Shown piece after piece: positions 14,114 through 23,041 of a stretch of 53,131 nucleotides of DNA. The notes below the pieces were generated by a model. That model was not told the origin of the DNA, did no database searches, and worked only from the letters and a program-made list of their open reading frames with translations. Position numbers and translations under genes: made by a program. The stretch's first letter is position 1; each line of letters begins with the position of its first letter. The stretch comes from Ruminococcus sp. (GTDB taxonomy: Bacteria; Bacillota; Clostridia; Oscillospirales; Ruminococcaceae): assembly GCA_031262835.1 (NCBI GenBank), contig JAISGY010000061.1, forward strand, positions 1 through 53,131. The letters are read 5' to 3'.

Positions 14114-16534
14114 GTGCAAAAATTAAAAAAACTCCTTGCAATGCTTCTCGCAGCGGGTATGCTTCTGGCGTCCGGCGGTGTGGTGTTTGCGGCGGAAGGC
14201 GATGAAGAGGCAACAACAGAGGGGACGGAGGCGGCTGAAATCGAAGCTCCCGAGAACGCCGAGGCGGGCGACTCCCTTAACGTTGACGGCGGTATCGAGA
14301 CGGACGCGTCCGAATTCGACACCGACATATCCCTTCGCACCGAACAGGAAGTAATCGACGACATGGACCTCATGGCGGAGAACGACCGCCTTGCCCTCTA
14401 CTTTTACGAAAAGGAAGGCAGCTACGGTCCGACGCTCTGTCTCGTTGACAAGAAGAACGGTACGAATTGGTTCTCGACCCCGATTAACGCAACGAAGAAG
14501 CAAACCCTATACGACGACGCCGGCAATATTGTTGCCCAATACGACCAACCGAAAGCCGGGCAGCTAAACCAGTTAAAATCAATCATCGAAGGCGTTTACG
14601 CTTCTCCCTCCGCCCGGAATGAAACGAAGATAAATTCCTTCCGCGACGGCGAAGTTACCTTTGAAAAGATTGACAATGGCTTTAAGCTCACAATCGCGAT
14701 GCTTGTTGATAAAGACAACGAATTCTTTATAACAATCCCGATTGAGTATACGCTGGAGGCGGATTACCTCAAGATTTACGTTGACATGAAACAGATTAAG
14801 GAAGACTACGGCGACAAGATTTTGTCGAAGCTTAGTTTCATGAACGCATTCGGCGCGGCGGACGTTGACGACGAGGGTTACTTCGTTGTCCCGGACGGCT
14901 CGGGCGCAATTATAAACTTCAACAACGGCAAGACGGTTAACCCCGCCTATTCCGGGACAATTTACGGGACCGATATTACGAAGGTTCCGATAACGGCAAC
15001 GAACATGACGCGCACCGTTTCACTCCCGATGTTCGGTATCGTTAAAAACGGCGCGGGAATGATGGCGGTTATCGACAAGGGCGACGCGCAAGCGTCCGTC
15101 AACTCGTATGTTTCCGGGCTTAACAACAAGGTTTACTACAACTCCTGCTATTTTGAATTCTTAACCCGTTCAAAGGACGACTTTACCATAAGCGGTACCC
15201 AATCCGACTCGAACTCTCTTACCGTCTTCGAGCAGTACGGGATTAAGATTCCGGAGATTGAGGTCAGGTACTATCCTGTCGCCGACGCTGAGGGCGTTGA
15301 CTACGTTGACATTGCGTCGAAATACCGCGAGTACCTCGTTACCGAAAAGGCGGCGAGCGGGAACACCTCCGCGCATGAGAATTCCATTCCTTTATACCTT
15401 GACCTGTATGGCGGGGTTATAAAGCAGGAATCAATCTTGGGCTTGCCGGTTAGACGCGCTTATCCCGTTACCGATTACGATACGGCGAAGACGATTTTAG
15501 AGCGGCTCTATGCCGGGGGCGTTGACAACAGCGTTGTTACCTACGAAAACTTCACAATCGCGAACATCAAGGAGAAGGTTTCAAAGGACGGCAAGCCGGC
15601 TTCCCTCCTTGGGGGCAAATCCGACTTCAAGGCTTTAACAGACTTTGCGGCAACTGCCGGCGCGAGCCTCTACCCGGCTGTTTCAAACATAACGTTTAGA
15701 ACCGGCAGCGGTTTTAACACCGTAACCGACACAGCAGTGCGCATCACAGGGCAATTTTCCAGACAGACCGTCTTCGACCTTGCCCATAAAATCCCGAACC
15801 AATACTACGACGAGTTATCATTACTTTCGCCGCTGTCCTACGGCAAGGCGTTTAACTCCTTAACAGACTCCTACACCAAGCTCGGTTACGGCGGCATTTC
15901 GATAGGCGACACCGCTAACACCATCTACGGCGACTACGGACGCAAGTCCGCGAGCAGGGAGATGGCGAAGTTTGAAGTCATTAAGGGGTACGAGCAGTTT
16001 AACGCGGCGGGGCTTTCCGTCCTTGCCGACGACGCGAACGGTTACGTTATTCCCTACGCTGACTTTATAACGAACATTCCGCTTGAGTCCTCCGGCTTCG
16101 ACATCTTCGACAGCGATATCCCCTTCTATCAGATTGCGATGTTCGGCTTCCTCCCCGTTTCGACAACGGGCGTTAACGGCGAAGCGCGGATGGGCGACGC
16201 AATCCTCAAGGCGGTGTCAAGCGGCACAGGGCTTAGTTTCGACATGATAGGCGTTTCGGCGGTCGACGTTAAGGACACAAGGTACGACAACCTCTTCTAC
16301 GCTAATTACGAAAACTGGGTTGACGTTGCGGCTTCTGCTTGGCGGTTTGAAAATGACGTGCTTAAAGGGCTTCTTGACACAACCATCACCGGCTACAACG
16401 TAGAAGGCGATGTTATTACAACCGAGTTTTCTAACGGGACCACAATTGTTACAGACCTCTCGGAGCGTACCGTTACAAAGGGCTCTGAAAAGTTCTCGCT
16501 TTATGACTATATCGGCAAGGAGGTAATCGGATAA
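14114..16534 (+). CDS. exported DUF5696 domain protein, glycosidase-like architecture
   Basis: An 806-residue exported protein. The signal peptide ends at GVVFAAEG, followed by an acidic spacer. An N-terminal beta-rich domain (from RLALYFYEKEGSYGPTLCLV) precedes a large alpha/beta region (about 400-700) and a small C-terminal beta domain (GYNVEGDVITTEFSNGTTIV). I recognise it as DUF5696, a family found beside sugar permeases. The domain order resembles retaining glycoside hydrolases with a barrel between beta domains, but I cannot assign catalytic residues. Start: GTG 14114, 11 bases after the Yip1 stop with GGCGGTG upstream; the open frame extends further but would overlap Yip1. It is followed one base later by a second permease pair. 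Confidence 0.8.
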   Translation: MQKLKKLLAMLLAAGMLLASGGVVFAAEGDEEATTEGTEAAEIEAPENAEAGDSLNVDGGIETDASEFDTDISLRTEQEVIDDMDLMAENDRLALYFYEKEGSYGPTLCLVDKKNGTNWFSTPINATKKQTLYDDAGNIVAQYDQPKAGQLNQLKSIIEGVYASPSARNETKINSFRDGEVTFEKIDNGFKLTIAMLVDKDNEFFITIPIEYTLEADYLKIYVDMKQIKEDYGDKILSKLSFMNAFGAADVDDEGYFVVPDGSGAIINFNNGKTVNPAYSGTIYGTDITKVPITATNMTRTVSLPMFGIVKNGAGMMAVIDKGDAQASVNSYVSGLNNKVYYNSCYFEFLTRSKDDFTISGTQSDSNSLTVFEQYGIKIPEIEVRYYPVADAEGVDYVDIASKYREYLVTEKAASGNTSAHENSIPLYLDLYGGVIKQESILGLPVRRAYPVTDYDTAKTILERLYAGGVDNSVVTYENFTIANIKEKVSKDGKPASLLGGKSDFKALTDFAATAGASLYPAVSNITFRTGSGFNTVTDTAVRITGQFSRQTVFDLAHKIPNQYYDELSLLSPLSYGKAFNSLTDSYTKLGYGGISIGDTANTIYGDYGRKSASREMAKFEVIKGYEQFNAAGLSVLADDANGYVIPYADFITNIPLESSGFDIFDSDIPFYQIAMFGFLPVSTTGVNGEARMGDAILKAVSSGTGLSFDMIGVSAVDVKDTRYDNLFYANYENWVDVAASAWRFENDVLKGLLDTTITGYNVEGDVITTEFSNGTTIVTDLSERTVTKGSEKFSLYDYIGKEVIG

Positions 16535-16535
16535 A

Positions 16536-17477
16536 ATGAAAAAACCACTTGCTTCCTTAAAGAATATGTCATACGAGCGGAGGAAAGGGCTTTACGGCTA
16601 CGGCTTTATCGCGGTCTGGTTTATCGGCGCGCTGATGTTCCTGCTGTTCCCGATTTTCGAGTCCTTCTACTACTCGCTCTTCAACGTAACCCCCGAGACC
16701 GGCTACATGAACATTCAGCCGATACTAAACAAGGCGGGGGACACCGACTACTTCAACAACTATGTTTACGCATTTACCGTTGACCCGAACTTCAGACAGC
16801 TGCTCGTTGAGTCGCTGGAAAATATAGCGTTAAAGCTCCCGGTAATTGTAGTCTTCTCCCTCTTTGTTGCAATTGTTATAAACCAAAAGTTCAAGGGGAG
16901 AACCTTCGCAAGAGCAATCTTCTTCATGCCGGTTATTATCGCAACAGGTCCCGTTTACGCAATTATAACGGGCGACATCAACACCTCCGGCAACTCCTCC
17001 GCAGAGCAGTTTTCGACAATGTTTGAAGCGGATATGGTTGACCAGCTCCTTGAGTTCGTCGGCATCTACGGCTTCGGCACCCGCTTCACCGAGATTATTA
17101 CGACAATAACCTCCGACATCCTAAACCTTGTTTGGAACTGCGGTATACAGATAATTATCTTCCTCTCCGCGCTGCAAGCTATTCCGTCTTCCGCTAAGGA
17201 GGTTGGGCAGATTGAGGGCGCGACGGGTTGGGAATTCTTCTGGAAGGTTACACTTCCCTACGTTTCCCCGATGATTCTCGTTAACATAGTCTACACCGCA
17301 ATCGACAGCTTTACCGACCCGACGAACGGCGTAATGGAGCGAATACTTGACGTTCAATCCGAGTGGAAATACGGTCTCGCCTCGGCGATGAGCTGGTCTT
17401 ACTTCGGAATTGTCCTTGCAGCCCTTGCGATAATCTTCGGCGTAATGAAACACTTCGTCTGGTACGAAAACGAATAG
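16536..17477 (+). CDS. second carbohydrate ABC transporter permease, MalF/UgpA type
   Basis: A 313-residue permease with six predicted helices, the first being FIAVWFIGALMFLLFPIFES. A periplasmic loop carries FNVTPETGYMNIQPIL. The EAA loop is diverged: KEVGQIEGATGWEFFWKVTL then PYVSP. It starts one base after the DUF5696 stop, indicating translational coupling. It is only distantly similar to the permease at 9708, so the operon holds two distinct importer cores rather than a recent duplication. No second binding protein is present. Confidence 0.9.
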   Translation: MKKPLASLKNMSYERRKGLYGYGFIAVWFIGALMFLLFPIFESFYYSLFNVTPETGYMNIQPILNKAGDTDYFNNYVYAFTVDPNFRQLLVESLENIALKLPVIVVFSLFVAIVINQKFKGRTFARAIFFMPVIIATGPVYAIITGDINTSGNSSAEQFSTMFEADMVDQLLEFVGIYGFGTRFTEIITTITSDILNLVWNCGIQIIIFLSALQAIPSSAKEVGQIEGATGWEFFWKVTLPYVSPMILVNIVYTAIDSFTDPTNGVMERILDVQSEWKYGLASAMSWSYFGIVLAALAIIFGVMKHFVWYENE

Positions 17478-17494
17478 AGAGGGGGAACGTAAAC

Positions 17495-18736
17495 GTGGCA
17501 AAAAGTAAATTACCGCATACAGAAGAAGACCTCATTCACGCGGAAGAAGAGAATATGCATATGCATTCCGCGGCGGAAGCGAAGGAAGCGATAGAAGAAG
17601 CAGTCGACGTTATCGACAACAACGAAACAGCCGCTTCGTTCTTCAAGACAAAGATTCAAGAACCCATCCTCTCGTTTTTCCATATCGTACGTATGTTCTT
17701 CCCGGAGTCGGAGCCGCATTACAAAGAGGCTAAGTACACAAGGGCAGAGCTCAAGGAGCGTTTCAAGAAGCGTCTCGCGAATATGTCGCCGCAGGAGCAG
17801 AGAAAGCTCAAGATTCAGCGCGCACTCTCGTGGATATGGCCGATATTCAGAGCGGCAATCGTTATCGGTCTCTGCTTCATAATCCTCTACCCGCTAATAT
17901 TCATGGTCTCGACGGCGTTCAGGTCGAGAGCCGACATGAGTGACCCGACTGTGTTATGGATTCCGAGGCATTTCACCTTAGACAACATCAGAGACTCCGC
18001 GAATGTTATGGACTATTGGACGACGTTTAAGAACACATTAATCTTAAATATCGGCTGTTCAATTATACAAGTGTTCGCTTGCGCAATGACAGGGTACGGT
18101 TTCGCCCGCTTTAACTTCAAGGGCAAGTCAATACTCTTCTTCATAGTATTATTACAAATCCTTATCCCGCCGCAGATTATCAATATCCCGCAATTCAAGT
18201 TCTTCCGCTATTTCGACCCGTTCGGACTTGCAAGCGCAATCGGCGGCGCGCCCATCAATTTCATCGACAACCCGATTACAATGTATCTTCCGGCGATTTT
18301 GGGGAACGGTATTAGGGCAGGGCTTTTCATCTTCCTCTTCCGACAGTCATTCAGGGGCTTGCCGAAAGAGCTTGAAGACGCGGCGTACTTAGACGGCTGT
18401 TCGCCCTTCAAGACGTTTTTAACCGTCATGGCACCGAACACCTCTTCCACGTTCCTAACCGTATTCCTCTTCTCAATCGTGTGGTACTGGAACGACTACT
18501 ACGTTTCAACAACCTTCTTCACAAACTTCGGCATAATGGCACTAAAGCTCAAGAACTTAGACGCAACGGTCGGACGAATACTCTTCGGCAACTCGGTAAC
18601 AATCCCGCCAAGAGACCTCATCATCTGGCTTGAGGCAGGGTGTCTCATCGGGATCTTGCCCATACTGATACTCTATATAGGTCTGCAAAAATTCTTCACA
18701 GAGGGTATCTCCCGCTCAGGTCTCACCGGTATGTAA
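17495..18736 (+). CDS. second carbohydrate ABC transporter permease, MalG/UgpE type
   Basis: A 413-residue permease, longer than the usual 270-300 because of an approximately 120-residue charged cytoplasmic N-terminus with three His (NMHMHS) and the helical segment RAELKERFKKRLANMS. Six helices follow from AAIVIGLCFIILYPLIFMVS. The EAA loop is ELEDAAYLDGCSPFKTFLTV followed by MAPNTS. Start: GTG 17495 with AGAGGGGG about nine bases upstream; upstream in-frame codons overlap the preceding permease. It is the last gene of the operon and is followed by a hairpin. Confidence 0.9.
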   Translation: MAKSKLPHTEEDLIHAEEENMHMHSAAEAKEAIEEAVDVIDNNETAASFFKTKIQEPILSFFHIVRMFFPESEPHYKEAKYTRAELKERFKKRLANMSPQEQRKLKIQRALSWIWPIFRAAIVIGLCFIILYPLIFMVSTAFRSRADMSDPTVLWIPRHFTLDNIRDSANVMDYWTTFKNTLILNIGCSIIQVFACAMTGYGFARFNFKGKSILFFIVLLQILIPPQIINIPQFKFFRYFDPFGLASAIGGAPINFIDNPITMYLPAILGNGIRAGLFIFLFRQSFRGLPKELEDAAYLDGCSPFKTFLTVMAPNTSSTFLTVFLFSIVWYWNDYYVSTTFFTNFGIMALKLKNLDATVGRILFGNSVTIPPRDLIIWLEAGCLIGILPILILYIGLQKFFTEGISRSGLTGM

Positions 18737-18749
18737 ACAAAAATCAACG

Positions 18750-18779
18750 CCCGCCGCTCATGCTATTTTGGGCGGCGGG
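18750..18779 (+). terminator. hairpin ending the transporter operon
   Basis: CCCGCCGC (18750-18757) pairs with GCGGCGGG (18772-18779) across a 14-base loop. The T-tract after it is weak (TTATCAT), so termination may be partial, with read-through into the HD gene. Confidence 0.55.
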
Positions 18780-18796
18780 TTATCATAAGGATTACT

Positions 18797-19285
18797 ATGA
18801 AAGTTATCGGAATTAAAAAGCCGCTTGATAAAGAATTCCTTTCGCATATCGAAGACCTTGTCGACTCTGACGCGGTTAACGAGATGAAAAAGGTTATCCA
18901 CCATGGCAAGACGACTACTTTTGAACATTGCTTAAACGTTTCATATTATAACTACCTCATCTGCAAAAGACTCGGCTTAGACGCAAGAGCGGCGGCAAGA
19001 GGAGGACTTTTACACGACCTTTTCCTCTACGACTGGCATACGGTAACGCTTAGTGACGGTCACGCCTTACAGCACGCCAAGCGCGCAAGAGCAAACGCCG
19101 AAAAGTATTTCGACATCACACCCTTAGAGCGGGACATCATAGAAAAACATATGTTCCCTCTAACCTTCGCCCTCCCGAAACATCGCGAAAGCTTCGTCAC
19201 AACCCTTACCGACAAGTATTGCGGCGCGCTTGAGGTTATTTCGCATAGGTGGGGGAAAATTCGGGGGAAAAAGATTGACAAATGA
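18797..19285 (+). CDS. HD domain phosphohydrolase
   Basis: A 162-residue protein with an HD fold: H in TTFEHCLNVSYYNY, the paired HD in GGLLHDLFLYDW, a further His in EKHMFPLTFALP and the distal Asp in TLTDKYCGALEV. These are the metal ligands of HD metal-dependent phosphohydrolases. The small size and missing extra domains resemble the stand-alone HDIG proteins of Clostridia; the substrate is unknown. AAGGA lies upstream of ATG 18797. An Rpn relic begins directly after its stop codon. Confidence 0.85.
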   Translation: MKVIGIKKPLDKEFLSHIEDLVDSDAVNEMKKVIHHGKTTTFEHCLNVSYYNYLICKRLGLDARAAARGGLLHDLFLYDWHTVTLSDGHALQHAKRARANAEKYFDITPLERDIIEKHMFPLTFALPKHRESFVTTLTDKYCGALEVISHRWGKIRGKKIDK

Positions 19286-19863
19286 GAAGGATTGAAATGC
19301 TTCGCGCACAGAATGGCGAACGATTCCGCCGGGAACGAACATATAAACCTTCGTGTGCGGAGTCTTTACTACATGGGGAAACTCTTTGTCGGACAGCGTA
19401 CGAAAGCTTATTCCGATATGGATAAAGCCATTCAGATTATGATTTGTGACTATGTTGTTTTCGGCGACGATAAATTTATGTTGAACTGCCGAAAATAAGG
19501 AAATCACTTTCAAAATCAGTCGACGAAATGACCGACGACGAACGTTGGGCAGTGTTTATCGAGTACGTTAATGACAACAGATTCAAAGAGAAAGCACACG
19601 AGTTTGAAACACGAGAGGGGTTTAAGGAAGCAATGGAAACTTTATCAAGAGTAACGCAAGCCGACCGCGACTATAACTACCTTATGTCACGCGATAAGTA
19701 CGAAAGGGACATGGCACAGGATATACATGATGCGGAGGAGAGGGGCAGAATGGAAACCCTTATCGAAATGGTGAAAGAATCATTCAAAATCGGGCTGAAT
19801 ATCGATGCTATATCGAAGCTTACTAAACTGCCGCCGTCAAAAATCGAAGAACTTCGAGGTTAG
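19286..19863 (+). pseudogene. truncated and frameshifted Rpn family nuclease gene
   Basis: The first approximately 75 codons are gone. Homology begins around ATTGAAATG (19291), matching the IEM of the ExQ motif. It changes frame within the next ten bases and continues as HINLRVRSLYYMGKLFVGQR and KAYSDMDKAIQIMICDYVVF. It then shifts again at 19473-19478 into a third segment (YVELPKIRKS, then MTDDERWAVFIEYV to the end at 19863). The second shift is explained by a 61-bp deletion between two AATTTA repeats, which are still present at 4515-4520 and 4576-4581 of the other copy. Clearly non-functional as a nuclease. It abuts the stop of the HD gene. Confidence 0.85.
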
Positions 19864-19873
19864 CTATATAAAC

Positions 19874-19906
19874 AAACCGCGCCGGAAAGAGGTCCCGGCG
19901 CGGTTT
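19874..19906. terminator. bidirectional terminator between the Rpn relic and the S41 protease cluster
   Basis: AAACCGCGCCGG (19874-19885), loop AAAGAGGTC, CCGGCGCGGTTT (19895-19906), followed by TTCAATAAT. It lies between convergent units and probably ends the S41 protease transcript (minus). Confidence 0.75.
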
Positions 19907-19916
19907 TCAATAATAT

Positions 19917-21629
19917 CTACTTTATCTCCTCATTACAGATAACAAACGTCCCGCCCCTGTCAATGTTGAACCGCAAAACCCCGTCGGTATAGGTATAAGC
20001 AGGAGTAAATCTTGTAAACACGCCGCCGGGCGTTACGTCGCCCTCAACGCGATAGAAGAAGTCGCGCTCTATCGGGGTCTTAAGCGAGATTGTCACCGGA
20101 CAGCCGTACTCGCCCTCATGCGCGGTTACAACCGTTATTATCCCGTCGGGATAACCCTCCGAATGAAGTTTTAGTGCAAGCTGACGCGATGCTTTGCCGT
20201 CAATCCCGAACTGATAGGAGGGCTTTGCCGCGGCATACGCCTTAGCAATGTCAACATTCATCTTCGCCGTGTTTGAAGAAATGAAGCTGAACACGACTTG
20301 TTTGTCCGCCAAAGCCGGATTGCCCTGAATTGAAACAAGCTGATTTATCGAAATTTTCTCGAAGTCGTCGGACAGTCTGTAGGTAAAGCGATAAGCGTCT
20401 ACGTCCTCTTTTACCGTCCCCTCCCCGTCAACATAGCCGTAAGCGAACTCCAAAACCTCGTCGGCTTCCGTCGCAGGGTCGTCGATAACTTCAAAGTCGG
20501 GGGTTATACCTTTGCGGTTATAGGTAGAGCCGTCAGGGGTGAAGAAGCGGAGGGCGGTTAACATCATAATGTTGCCGCTTGAAAGCTCATAGCCGGTTTG
20601 CCCGATGCCTTTCCCGAAAGACTTAGTGCCGACGCTTCTTGCGTAACCCGCTTTTTTAAGCGAAGCTGTAAAAATTTCTGCCGAAGAAGCGGTTGTTTCG
20701 TCTGTTAAGATAACAATATCGGGGCGGAAGTCCGACTTATTTGTCGAAACAACGCAGTTAATTTCATTCCGGGTTGTATTGTAGGTAAGGGGGACAATAT
20801 CCGGGACGACCGTATCGAGCATCTTGTAACAGCTGTCAATCATCCCGCCGCCGTTGCCCCTCATGTCGATAATAACACTCTTAACCCCCGCCGTCTCTGC
20901 CGCGTTCCAAGCCTTCGCGAACTTCTCGGGGGTGTCAATATAAAAGCCGGTCGATTTAATATAGCCCGTATCGCCCTTAACCACGCAGTTACCGACCGCC
21001 GCGTCCGAGTCGTAATCAGCGAGGGTAAGGTGATAAGTCTTAAAACTCCCGTCGGGGAGCTTCATTGTAAGGTCGACGAAACCGTTTTCATCAATCGCCG
21101 CCCCATAGAGGGCGGTATCGGTAAAAACGTCGCCGGTTGCGGGTGTATCGTCTATTGCCGTTATCACCGCGCCTTTTTTAACCCCCGCCGCTTCAGCCGG
21201 GGAATTCGCCTCCGGTCTCATTGTAACAAGGGTACCGCCGACGTTTGTAAGAACAAGCCCTGTAGAGTCTTCTCGGAGACTGCTTGCAACCTTATCTACA
21301 TGGTCGGGACCGAAAATGTCGGAATAGCCGTCAACGCTGTCTTTCCAGATGCCCTTAAGCCTGTCGTAAAGCTCCGGGTCGTTCTTCATCGCTTCGGTGA
21401 GGTATTCGCGAAGCGCGTAGAGGTTGCCTCTGTTTTCTTCGCGGAAAAACTGGTGCGCGGAGGATTTGTCGAATATCTCAAGGATTTCTAAGGCGGCGGC
21501 TTCTGCCTCCGACAACGGTTCCTGTACAACAGGTTCTTCCTCCGTATAGACCTGCCAATCCGCAAAAGTCACAGGCGCGAATGTTAACGCCAAAAGCAGG
21601 GCAACTATCCCCGAAAGTAATTTTTTCAT
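19917..21629 (-). CDS. secreted S41 family C-terminal processing peptidase (paralog 1)
   Basis: A 570-residue protein. The signal peptide ends near VTFADWQ. A helical N-terminal domain is followed by a PDZ-like segment (NSPAEAAGVKKGAVITAIDD) and the S41 fold. The catalytic dyad is intact: Ser in TTASSAEIF and Lys 25 residues later in SFGKGIGQ, the CtpA/Prc spacing. The C-terminal domain of about 110 residues ends in GVLRFNIDRGGTFVI, shared with paralogs 3 and 4. The start ATG overlaps the stop of paralog 2 (ATGA, 21626-21629). It is the last of four tandem paralogs. Substrates are unknown; S41 enzymes trim the C-termini of exported proteins. Confidence 0.9.
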   Translation of the reverse strand: MKKLLSGIVALLLALTFAPVTFADWQVYTEEEPVVQEPLSEAEAAALEILEIFDKSSAHQFFREENRGNLYALREYLTEAMKNDPELYDRLKGIWKDSVDGYSDIFGPDHVDKVASSLREDSTGLVLTNVGGTLVTMRPEANSPAEAAGVKKGAVITAIDDTPATGDVFTDTALYGAAIDENGFVDLTMKLPDGSFKTYHLTLADYDSDAAVGNCVVKGDTGYIKSTGFYIDTPEKFAKAWNAAETAGVKSVIIDMRGNGGGMIDSCYKMLDTVVPDIVPLTYNTTRNEINCVVSTNKSDFRPDIVILTDETTASSAEIFTASLKKAGYARSVGTKSFGKGIGQTGYELSSGNIMMLTALRFFTPDGSTYNRKGITPDFEVIDDPATEADEVLEFAYGYVDGEGTVKEDVDAYRFTYRLSDDFEKISINQLVSIQGNPALADKQVVFSFISSNTAKMNVDIAKAYAAAKPSYQFGIDGKASRQLALKLHSEGYPDGIITVVTAHEGEYGCPVTISLKTPIERDFFYRVEGDVTPGGVFTRFTPAYTYTDGVLRFNIDRGGTFVICNEEIK

Positions 21630-23041
21630 TTTAACATATCTCCAAAACTGTATTCTTCCTGCGCCTTGTTAAAAACCTTCGCCGCGTCAACGGTAACTTT
21701 TGTCCCGTCGGAAGCCTTAAACGTCAAGTACACCGGCATACCCGCTTCATCAGACAGGCGTTTCGCCGCCGCAAAGCATGACAGCGGGAACTTTTCGTCC
21801 TTGGTTTCAAGGTTAATGGTAAAGCGGAGGGCGGAGGGCTGGTTATGCGGCTTCCCGGCGTTGTCAACATACGAATAAGCGAACTCCAAAACCTCGTCAA
21901 CTTCGGTTTCCGGGTCGTCGACAACTTCCGCGTCGGGAATTAACCCTTCATCTTGATAGGTCGAGCCGTCGGGGAGATACAGCGAGAAAGCGGTAACAGT
22001 AAAGAGATTTTCGCCGGGAAGTTCGATAGGGCGTTGTCCTATTGCCTTCCCGTATGTCTTCGTTCCGACGCTTCTTGCGTAGCCGTGGTAGCGGAGGACT
22101 TCGGTAAAAACCTCGGCGGCGGACGCGCTGTTTTCATTGGTTAAGATAACTATATCGGGCTTGAAAGTCTTGCTGCCGCTGCCGAGGGTTATTTGAAACT
22201 GAAATCCGTTTTTCATACGATAGTAACTGATAGGGACCTTTTCGGAGATAACTGTGCTTAACATCTCCCATGAAGTAGTGTCAAAGCCGCCCATGTTGTC
22301 CCTGAGGTCAATTATAACACTTCGCACCCCCGCCGTTTCAGCAGCTTTCCAAGCACGCGCAAATTTCTCTGCTGTGTCGGCATAAAAGCCGCTTCTAAGC
22401 GCAATGTAGCCGGTATTCCCGGTAACTTCACAAATTCCGGCGGCGGCATCTACGTCGTAATCCCCGGGGGTTATCGAGTATTCGCAGGGCGTCCCGTCGG
22501 GAAGGAACCCCGTAAACGCATACACCCCCGTCTTGCTATACAGCTCGCTCAAAAGTGCCATACCGGCATCTCTGTCCATAGGAAGGGGTATGCCTTGGAA
22601 GTGTGTCATCTTTGTGTTAATTTTAACTCCTGCAACCTCTGCCGGTGAATTCTTTTCAATACCGACGACATAACAGCCGTCTTCACGAAAATGGACGGTT
22701 ATACCGACCTTATTCTTCTTATGGGTGGAGTACGTATCATCAAATTCCGTTCTTGAACCGAAACCCGAATAGATGTCCGCGCTGTTTTTCCATATGTTAA
22801 TAAGTTCCTCATACGCGCCCGGGTCTTCTTCGATAATCTTCGCAAAGTAATCTTGCAGCGCAAGCCACGTTCCGCGCTCGTCCCCCGGGAAGTCTTCATA
22901 TTCTGTCGAAGCTTCAAAGAGATTGATTATTATCCGCGCCTTAAGCTCGGCGTCGGTTAAATCATCTTCGGCAAAAGCCGCCGGCGCAAGCGTTAAGCTT
23001 AACACCGCCGCAACAAGAAGCGCAAAAATCCTTTTCATCAT
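21626..23041 (-). CDS. secreted S41 family C-terminal processing peptidase (paralog 2, short form)
   Basis: A 471-residue protein. The signal peptide ends at PAAFAEDD. PDZ-like NSPAEVAGVKINTKMTHFQG, catalytic Ser in NSASAAEVF and Lys in TYGKAIGQ at the same 25-residue spacing. Unlike its three neighbours it stops after VDAAKVFNKAQEEYSFGDML, lacking the C-terminal approximately 100-residue domain with the LRFN-GG motif. Both ends overlap neighbours by ATGA (start at 23038-23041, stop at 21626-21629), so the short form is fixed in the operon rather than an obvious nonsense mutant. Confidence 0.9.
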   Translation of the reverse strand: MMKRIFALLVAAVLSLTLAPAAFAEDDLTDAELKARIIINLFEASTEYEDFPGDERGTWLALQDYFAKIIEEDPGAYEELINIWKNSADIYSGFGSRTEFDDTYSTHKKNKVGITVHFREDGCYVVGIEKNSPAEVAGVKINTKMTHFQGIPLPMDRDAGMALLSELYSKTGVYAFTGFLPDGTPCEYSITPGDYDVDAAAGICEVTGNTGYIALRSGFYADTAEKFARAWKAAETAGVRSVIIDLRDNMGGFDTTSWEMLSTVISEKVPISYYRMKNGFQFQITLGSGSKTFKPDIVILTNENSASAAEVFTEVLRYHGYARSVGTKTYGKAIGQRPIELPGENLFTVTAFSLYLPDGSTYQDEGLIPDAEVVDDPETEVDEVLEFAYSYVDNAGKPHNQPSALRFTINLETKDEKFPLSCFAAAKRLSDEAGMPVYLTFKASDGTKVTVDAAKVFNKAQEEYSFGDMLK

